A stretch of 64,000 nt of DNA, taken from assembly GCA_964399195.1 (NCBI GenBank), contig CAYNPY010000001.1, forward strand, positions 40,934 through 104,933. Direction: 5' to 3'. The notes below the pieces were generated by a model. It did not search any database, had not been told where the DNA came from, and saw only the letters and a program-made list of their open reading frames with translations. This DNA is from CAINDZ01 sp964399195. GTDB lineage: Bacteria; Krumholzibacteriota; Krumholzibacteriia; LZORAL124-64-63. Below are positions 59,801-64,000 of this stretch, piece by piece. The translations under genes were made by a program, and so were the position numbers. Position 1 is the first letter of the stretch; every line of letters begins with the position of its first letter.

Positions 59801-59961
59801 TGGTGCGGACGCTGATCTCGGCTCCGCTGGCGGCCGGGCGGCACGAAGCCCTGTGGGACGGGACCGACGGCGCGGGCCGGTCGGTCGCCGCCGGCGCGTA
59901 CCTGGCCCGGCTCGCGCACGGGGACAAGGCGGCCGTCGCGAAACTGGTGCTCGCCAGGTAA
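56821..59961 (+). CDS. Secreted papain-like (C1A) protease with beta-helix and sorting tail
   Basis: A 1046-residue exported protein. After a signal peptide (~1-34) and a short pro-region comes a complete C1A peptidase: oxyanion Q113, nucleophile C119 (GSCGSCWAF), H252 (VNHLVLIVGWD) and N274 (IKNSWG). Residues ~310-400 look like a Ser/Thr-rich adhesion-type domain; ~410-850 are right-handed parallel beta-helix repeats of the GGAV..NCxFxGNxA type; ~860-945 resemble fibronectin type III (LEWDPLAAPGVASYVAYRD). The C-terminus is the FlgD-Ig-like sorting domain: IGIAPNPFNPRTAV, LGIYDVRGRLV, WDGTDGAGR, VAAGAYLARL. That tail marks secreted proteins in FCB lineages. Likely surface or extracellular. 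Confidence 0.9.
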   Translation: MPPALTPRKIRRPPAPLVLAVAALLLLVAGAGRAADLEQLRREIDANGWSFAVDDHFTATLTPERRAALRGYAPPAGYEEELARRLVVLPVAKSLPPNFSWVEQGGVTPVKDQGSCGSCWAFAATAELEAHMRIRYGTTLDLSEQQVVSCNSVGAGCDGGWAFAAYDVFRTRGAVLEDCHPYLAADPPAAPCRQGEFPAYAWISGYRSISNNVAQIKTALLDGPVCTGIDASDAFEAYAGGCFDQPGTVVNHLVLIVGWDDRSCDGAGAWLIKNSWGPGFGQSGYIWVRYGAALTGTAVTQLTCSPPASGFAFAPGLGAEPLLAGATVTLNWTMSGAPVGAVDLTLGRDGPCGDLVIAQGVPNTGSYDWVVPNLSLAGAQLIVSAATGTRDGYAFAPHPLRIIGHATRYVSPGGGNTPPYLTPATAARSIADAVAACSGRDTVLVAGGDYTSRVTVNGTVRILGSWDPTFTAQDRALHPTRLTCGGSALRFNAPAGDFALVDNFVFADCYGGNGSAPVPGQHGGAVFVQDASPTIRHCEFIGNRAALGTTTGYGGAVCVVGGAPRLESCRFTGNRASRGGAVSASGGAVTLVDCEFSGNACADSSESFLGAALYGEGAVWTIAGGSFAGNGSCYRGGAAYLDGGAADIVEAEFVGNRARGEGGALGGSDAALALTRGRLEGNSAGLGNGGGIQWQGGSLTVRNAVVRGNRAAGLGGGLFTLGSGGAVENCLVEANVAGSGGGLLVAGEAPLRVRNNIVKGNAGGGLAAFGAAVAADYNLVWDNAGGNYAAGMAPGPHDLALDPRLVAAPPACSPGLHSPCLDRGDPEPAGADPDGSRADLGVHGGPFAVPGAPPRVTGARLSDAGAGRLRLEWDPLAAPGVASYVAYRDSAADFLPSAGAAVAIMAHPAASFEDAPPPGSWYYVLAAVDAEGRAGGFSERVRPGGAAAAPELPAAALAIIGIAPNPFNPRTAVAFTVPAAGPVSLGIYDVRGRLVRTLISAPLAAGRHEALWDGTDGAGRSVAAGAYLARLAHGDKAAVAKLVLAR

Positions 59962-59980
59962 CGGCAGGCGGCCGTCGCGC

Positions 59981-61111
59981 TCAATCGAGCCACCGCAGGA
60001 GCTCGGCGGTGTCGACAGCGCCGTCGAGCTCCAGCTGCCGCAGCCCCCGTGGCAGCACCCAGCGCACGCGCCCGCCGCGCCGCTTCTTGTCCGCGTGCAG
60101 CAGGCGCTCGAGCTCCGCGGCCGGCGGCGCCGGGCAGCGCGTGGGCAGGCCGCAGGCGTCCAACAGCTCGATGACGCGCACCGCCAGGGTCAGCGGGCAC
60201 AGGCCGCGCTCGGCGGCCACGCGGAAGACGACGGCCATGCCGATGGCCACGGCCTGGCCGTGCGACAGCGCGGCGGGCGTGCCCGCGGTGTGCGCTTCCA
60301 GCGCGTGCCCGAGGGTGTGCCCCAGGTTCAGGACGCGTCGCGGTCCCTGCTCCAGGAAGTCGCGGTCCACGATGGCCGCCTTGACGGCGGCGGCCCGGCC
60401 CACCCAGTCGCGCCAGGGCAGCGCGCCGAGCACGCCCGGCACCGGCTCGCCGTCGGGCCCCGCCGCGGCGCCGAAGAGCGCCTGCAGTTCCGCGCGCGAG
60501 GCCTCGAGGTCGGAGAACAGCGACGCGTCGCCCACCACCGCGGCCTTGACCATCTCGGCCAGCCCGTCGCGCCACCCGGACCGCGGCAGCGTCAGCAGGA
60601 AGCCGCAGTCCACCATGATCCCCGCCGCGGGGTGGAAGGCGCCCACCTGGTTCTTGAGTCCGGCGACGTTGATGGCCGTCTTGCCGCCGATCGCCGCGTC
60701 GATCATCGCCAGCAGCGTCGTCGGCACGCTCACCCAGCCGATGCCGCGCTGCCAGGTGGCGGCCGCGAAGCCCGCCACGTCCAGCAGCGCGCCGCCGCCG
60801 ATGCCCACGATTGTGTCGTCGCGCGCCACCCCGCGCCCGGCCAGCCAGGCGTAGATCGCCGCCAGCTGCTCGAGCCTCTTGACGCCCTCGCCGCCGGGCA
60901 CGACCAGCGTCCCGGAGCGGTCCGGGTCGCAGCCGGCCTGCAGCTGCTCGAGCCACGCCGGCTGGAGGCGCTCGACGGCCTCGTCCACGATGTACACCGG
61001 CGGCGGCCGCAGGATGAACCGCGACAGCTCGAGCGCGGCCAGAGGTCCCACGACGACGCGGCTCTGCCGTCCGCCCAGCCGCATGTCGATGACGAGGGAA
61101 CGGTGACTCAT
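59981..61111 (-). CDS. aroB: 3-dehydroquinate synthase AroB
   Basis: Second step of the shikimate pathway: DAHP to 3-dehydroquinate, with NAD and a divalent metal. The 376 residues contain GGEGVKRL, GIGGGALLDVAGF, PTTLLAMIDAAIGGKTAIN, KNQVGAFHP, NLGHTLGHALE and SHGQAVAIGM, including the Asp/Lys and His metal ligands of the family. ATG 61111 is preceded by GGCGGG. The frame is open further upstream but unlike the family. Convergent with the protease gene, with 19 bases between stop codons. It stands alone, not next to other aro genes. Confidence 0.94.
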   Translation of the reverse strand: MSHRSLVIDMRLGGRQSRVVVGPLAALELSRFILRPPPVYIVDEAVERLQPAWLEQLQAGCDPDRSGTLVVPGGEGVKRLEQLAAIYAWLAGRGVARDDTIVGIGGGALLDVAGFAAATWQRGIGWVSVPTTLLAMIDAAIGGKTAINVAGLKNQVGAFHPAAGIMVDCGFLLTLPRSGWRDGLAEMVKAAVVGDASLFSDLEASRAELQALFGAAAGPDGEPVPGVLGALPWRDWVGRAAAVKAAIVDRDFLEQGPRRVLNLGHTLGHALEAHTAGTPAALSHGQAVAIGMAVVFRVAAERGLCPLTLAVRVIELLDACGLPTRCPAPPAAELERLLHADKKRRGGRVRWVLPRGLRQLELDGAVDTAELLRWLD

Positions 61112-61378
61112 CGCCCGCCTGTCCGCCCCGCGAGCGCCGGACGCCGGGGGCCGTAAATCCTTGTTTTGATTGTTATTATCAGAATCGGCAGCGCCGGACG
61201 AACGGCGTTTTGGTTTGTTTAGGCGGCACCCCGACACTAACTTTGCCGCGTCCGCCGGTCGAATCTACCACGGATGCCGCGCGATCGCCAACGCGGCCCG
61301 TCGCCGGCGCCCGGCACGAATGCCTCCGGCACGAATGCCTGCACGCGACAAGGATGCACAGACGCAAGGAGTAGGCGC
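61112..61378. promoter_or_regulatory. Divergent promoter region aroB / oxidoreductase operon
   Basis: 267 bases, with an AT-rich core (61158-61225) unusual in this window. For the plus strand TTGTTT (61215-61220), a 17-base spacer and TAACTT (61238-61243) are plausible. For aroB the minus-strand GATAAT (61180-61175) is the best -10, with a poor -35. A CGCCG/CGGCG hairpin (61192-61207) followed by TTTT also lies here. Confidence 0.4.
61311..61340. repeat. Perfect 15-bp tandem duplication
   Basis: CCGGCACGAATGCCT occurs twice in a row (61311-61325 and 61326-61340), 39 bases before the first oxidoreductase start. Each copy holds a GGC-N5-GCC half-palindrome. Confidence 0.7.
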
Positions 61379-61960
61379 ATGTCTGGAAAGATGGTCGAAA
61401 TCCGCTGGCATGCCCGCGGCGGCCAGGGCGCCAAGACCGCGGCCATGTTCCTGGCCGAGGCGGTCCTGATGAAGGGCAAGTACGGTCAGGGTTTCCCCGA
61501 GTACGGTCCCGAGCGGCGCGGCGCGCCCATGCGCGGCTTCACCCGCATCGCCGACGCGCCCATCCGGCGGCACTGCATGATCGAGAACCCGAACATCGTG
61601 ATCGTGCTGGATTCGACGCTGCTGGACAGTCCCGCCGCCGGCGTGACTGCGGGCACCTCGAAGGACACGGTGTTCCTGGTCAATACGACCGAGGCCCCCG
61701 GCGCGGTGGCGAAGAAGCTGAACGTCAAGGGCGCGAAGGTGCACACGATCGATGCCACCGGCATCGCTCTGGAGACCATCGGCCGCCCGATCCCGAACAT
61801 GCCGATGGTGGGCGCCCTGCTCGCCGTCGACGACATGCTGACGGTCGAGGAGCTCAAGGGCGCCCTCGTCGAGCAGCTGGGCAGCAAGTTCTCCCAGGTG
61901 GTCATCGACGGCAACCTCGCCGCCGTGGACCGCGCCAACAAGGAGCTGGTGTCGGCATGA
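61379..61960 (+). CDS. 2-oxoacid:ferredoxin oxidoreductase gamma subunit
   Basis: Gamma subunit (193 residues) of a pyruvate- or branched-chain 2-oxoacid:ferredoxin oxidoreductase, which forms an acyl-CoA, CO2 and reduced ferredoxin. Motifs: EIRWHARGGQGAKTAA, GQGFPEYGPERRGAPMRGFTRI, NMPMVGAL and the VVIDGNLAAVDRA C-terminus. ATG 61379 has AAGGAG 7 bases upstream; the frame extends further upstream without similarity. The stop overlaps the next start. The gamma-delta-alpha-beta order is the same as in porGDAB operons. Confidence 0.92.
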   Translation: MSGKMVEIRWHARGGQGAKTAAMFLAEAVLMKGKYGQGFPEYGPERRGAPMRGFTRIADAPIRRHCMIENPNIVIVLDSTLLDSPAAGVTAGTSKDTVFLVNTTEAPGAVAKKLNVKGAKVHTIDATGIALETIGRPIPNMPMVGALLAVDDMLTVEELKGALVEQLGSKFSQVVIDGNLAAVDRANKELVSA

Positions 61961-62265
61961 GCATGATCAACACGAAGGACCTGCACGAAGGCGGCATCAT
62001 CCGCGACGCCGGCAACGCCGCCGGCTACAAGACCGGCGACTGGCGCACGTTCGTGCCGAAGTTCGTCGCGGAGAACTGCATCCACTGCATGTTCTGCTGG
62101 ATCTACTGCCCGGACTCGGCGATCGAGATCGACGCGTCCGGCCCCAAGCCGCTGATGAAGGGCATCATCCTGGACCATTGCAAGGGCTGCGGCATCTGCG
62201 CCCACGAGTGCCCGCCCGTCAAGAAGGGCAAGGCGGCGCTGGTGATGGTCCGCGAAGAGAAATAG
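61957..62265 (+). CDS. 2-oxoacid:ferredoxin oxidoreductase delta (ferredoxin) subunit
   Basis: A 102-residue ferredoxin-type subunit with two [4Fe-4S] motifs: C41-x2-C44-x2-C47-x3-C51-P and C75-x2-C78-x2-C81-x3-C85-P. It carries electrons from the thiamine-bound intermediate to ferredoxin. Start overlaps the gamma stop by 4 bases. Confidence 0.93.
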   Translation: MSMINTKDLHEGGIIRDAGNAAGYKTGDWRTFVPKFVAENCIHCMFCWIYCPDSAIEIDASGPKPLMKGIILDHCKGCGICAHECPPVKKGKAALVMVREEK

Positions 62266-62290
62266 GCAACCGCCGGAAAGGAACCGAGGC

Positions 62291-63466
62291 ATGGAGCAGA
62301 AACTCGTCGCGCTGTCCGGCAATGAAGCGGTCGCCTATGCGTTCAAGCAGGCCCGTCCGCACGTCGCCGCGGCGTTTCCCATCACTCCGCAGACGGAGAT
62401 GATGCACAAGTACGCGGAGTTCGTCGCCAACGGCGAGTCCACCACGGAGATGATCCTGGTCGAGAGCGAGCATTCGGCGATGAGCGCCGCCGTCGGCGCG
62501 GCCGCCGCCGGCGCCCGCACCTTCACGGCCACCAGCAGCGCCGGCTTCGCCCTGATGTGGGAGGTCGTCTACATCGCCGCCTCGCTGCGGCTGCCGATCT
62601 GCATGGCGCTCGTCAACCGCGCGCTGAGCGGCAACATCAACATCCACTGCGACCACTCCGACAGCATGGGCGGCCGCGACGCCGGCTGGATTCACCTGTT
62701 CAGCGAAAACGCCCAGGAGTCGTACGACAACGGCATCATGGCCTGGCGCATCGCCGAGCACATGGACGTGCGCCTGCCGGTGATGGTGAACTACGACGGC
62801 TTCATCATCAGCCACACCGCCGACGCCCTCTACATGCTGCCGGACGACGCGGCGTGGAAGTTCATCGGCAAGTACAACCCGGCCTACACGCTGCTGAACC
62901 CGGAGAAGCCGATCACGGTCGGCCCGCTGGACCTGACCGACTACTACTTCGAGCACAAGACCAGCCAGCTGACGGCCTACGAGAAGGCGCCGGCGATCAT
63001 CCAGCAGGTGAGCGACGAGTACGCCGAGCTGACCGGCCGCCGCTACGGCTTCGCCGAGGAGTACCGGCTGGACGACGCGGACCTCGTGATGGTGCTGCTG
63101 GGCTCGAGCGCCGGCACCTGCAAGGACGTCATCGACCAGTATCGCGAGAAGGGCGTCAAGGTGGGTCTGCTCAAGGTGCGCACCTTCCGGCCGTTCCCGT
63201 ACGCGTATCTGGCGAAGATCCTGGCCGGCCGCAAGGCCGTCTGCGTCCTCGACCGCTCGGCCAGCTTCGGCGGCCAGGGCGGGCCGCTCTTCATCGAGAC
63301 CCGCTCGGCGATGTACGGCCTGCAGGTGCCGGTGCACGGCTACATCTACGGCCTGGGCGGCCGCGACTTCGACCTGAAGCAGGCGGCGACCGTCATCGAG
63401 AACCTGCAGAAGGTGGCCGCCGGCGGCGAGGTCAAGGACATCAACCTGCTGGGCGTCAGGCTCTAG
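62291..63466 (+). CDS. 2-oxoacid:ferredoxin oxidoreductase alpha subunit
   Basis: Alpha subunit, 391 residues. The N-terminus has SGNEAVAYAFKQARPHVAAAFPITPQTEMMH, then VESEHSAMSAAVGAAAAGARTFTATSSAG and LMWEVVYIAA, the pyrimidine-binding half of the thiamine site. The C-terminus has the transketolase-like KVGLLKVRTFRPFP and DRSASFGGQGG. No cysteine cluster. Its ATG follows the delta stop by 25 bases with a GGAAAGGA site. Substrate (pyruvate, 2-oxoisovalerate or other) cannot be assigned without a phylogeny. Confidence 0.93.
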   Translation: MEQKLVALSGNEAVAYAFKQARPHVAAAFPITPQTEMMHKYAEFVANGESTTEMILVESEHSAMSAAVGAAAAGARTFTATSSAGFALMWEVVYIAASLRLPICMALVNRALSGNINIHCDHSDSMGGRDAGWIHLFSENAQESYDNGIMAWRIAEHMDVRLPVMVNYDGFIISHTADALYMLPDDAAWKFIGKYNPAYTLLNPEKPITVGPLDLTDYYFEHKTSQLTAYEKAPAIIQQVSDEYAELTGRRYGFAEEYRLDDADLVMVLLGSSAGTCKDVIDQYREKGVKVGLLKVRTFRPFPYAYLAKILAGRKAVCVLDRSASFGGQGGPLFIETRSAMYGLQVPVHGYIYGLGGRDFDLKQAATVIENLQKVAAGGEVKDINLLGVRL

Positions 63467-63481
63467 GAAGGGAGGCACGAC

Positions 63482-64000
63482 ATGGCTGTCAATCTCAAGC
63501 AGTTGACCCAGAACGAGGACCTCCTGGCCGGGGGCCACCGCGCCTGCGCGGGCTGCACGGGCTCCAACATCCTGCGTCAGATCATGCTGACCGCGGGCAA
63601 GGACACCGTCGTCGGCGGCGCCACCGGCTGCATGGAGGTCGTCACCACGATCTTCCCCTACACGGCGTGGAAGACGTCGTTCATCCACAGCGCGTTCGAG
63701 AACTGCGCGGCGACGATCAGCGGCGTCGAGACCGCCTTCCGTTCGCTCAAGAAGCACGGCGAGCTGCCGGTGGCCCGCGAGAAGATGAACTTCATCGCCT
63801 TCGGCGGCGACGGCGGCACCTACGACATCGGCCTGCAGTCGCTGTCCGGCGCCATGGAGCGCGGGCACAACATGCTGTACGTCTGCTACGACAACGAGGC
63901 GTACATGAACACCGGCATCCAGCGCTCGAGCGCGACGCCCATGGGCGCCCACACCTCGACCGCGCCCGCCGGCACGGTCAAGCAGGGCAAGGAGCAGAAC
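63482..64000 (+). CDS. 2-oxoacid:ferredoxin oxidoreductase beta subunit, cut by window edge
   Basis: Beta subunit, first 173 residues visible. HRACAGCTGSNILRQI (CxxC), ATGCMEVVTTIFPYTAW, HSAFENCAATISGVE and the thiamine diphosphate motif GDGGTYDIGLQSLSGAMERG, followed by YVCYDNEAYMNTGIQRSSATP. The start ATG 63482 has GGGAGG 7 bases upstream. The gene continues past 64000. Confidence 0.93.
   Translation, partial: MAVNLKQLTQNEDLLAGGHRACAGCTGSNILRQIMLTAGKDTVVGGATGCMEVVTTIFPYTAWKTSFIHSAFENCAATISGVETAFRSLKKHGELPVAREKMNFIAFGGDGGTYDIGLQSLSGAMERGHNMLYVCYDNEAYMNTGIQRSSATPMGAHTSTAPAGTVKQGKEQN

Noticed and set aside
56476..59919. Long minus-strand open frame (~1147 codons) opposite the protease, and similar frames at 30374-33802, 35942-39697 and 53922-56993
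   Set aside because: All are antisense to clearly recognisable genes and have Arg/Ala/Pro/Gly-rich, domain-free translations, the expected artefact of very high GC.

Overview
The window looks like chromosomal DNA from a very GC-rich, Gram-negative (diderm) bacterium. Supporting signs are lipoproteins with lipoboxes, two beta-barrel proteins ending in W-T-F, FtsEX with an EnvC-type partner, SecD and SecF, and a secreted protease ending in a FlgD-Ig-like sorting tail (N-P-F-N-P). That mixture, with a ferredoxin-dependent 2-oxoacid oxidoreductase and many multiheme cytochromes, fits the Fibrobacteres-Chlorobi-Bacteroidetes fringe (Krumholzibacteriota or Eisenbacteria-like lineages). The placement is inference; there is no rRNA or tRNA here to test it. 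No mobile element, CRISPR array, tRNA or rRNA was seen. Coding density is high, and neighbouring genes often overlap by 1 to 22 bases with ATG, GTG or TTG starts.

Layout. 1-13.3 kb is mostly housekeeping: a divergent glycosyltransferase (cut by the left edge), then ftsE-ftsX-envC-like, holB, ricT-like, tatD, rsmA, an outer-membrane barrel, two lipoproteins, a divergent polysaccharide deacetylase and a DUF362 ferredoxin protein. 13.4-16.1 kb is secD and secF behind a structured leader. 16.2-29.5 kb is entirely on the minus strand and is the striking part: four multiheme c-type cytochromes with 62 CXXCH sites by hand count. They are a 7-heme and a 6-heme OmcS-like tandem pair, a 42-heme giant, and another 7-heme protein. 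With them are a beta-propeller protein, a parvulin-type prolyl isomerase, a CsgG/LpoB-like lipoprotein, an unrecognised exported protein and a 732-residue outer-membrane barrel. 29.9-42.9 kb holds an NTF2-like secreted protein, a 1613-residue NtrY-like kinase and a DUF4159/DUF4175/TPR/amidotransferase-like envelope operon. 43-47.6 kb is a zinc-ribbon mini-protein, a CPBP protease, a HAD hydrolase, nnrE-nnrD with a histidine-rich insert, and tsaD. 47.8-54.5 kb is a signalling block of three receiver proteins alternating with two histidine kinase/GAF/HD-GYP fusions. 54.6-64 kb is priA, a secreted papain-like protease, aroB (minus strand) and a four-subunit 2-oxoacid:ferredoxin oxidoreductase operon cut by the right edge.

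How it may work together. The minus-strand island has the parts expected of an extracellular electron-transfer apparatus: an outer-membrane barrel, periplasmic and extracellular cytochromes, a folding isomerase, and a hexaheme protein whose six heme sites match in number and order what I recall of the filament-forming cytochrome OmcS of Geobacter. The island has its own promoters and hairpin terminators. Regulation elsewhere in the window is rich in two-component and cyclic-di-GMP-type domains, but no direct link to the cytochromes can be read from the sequence.
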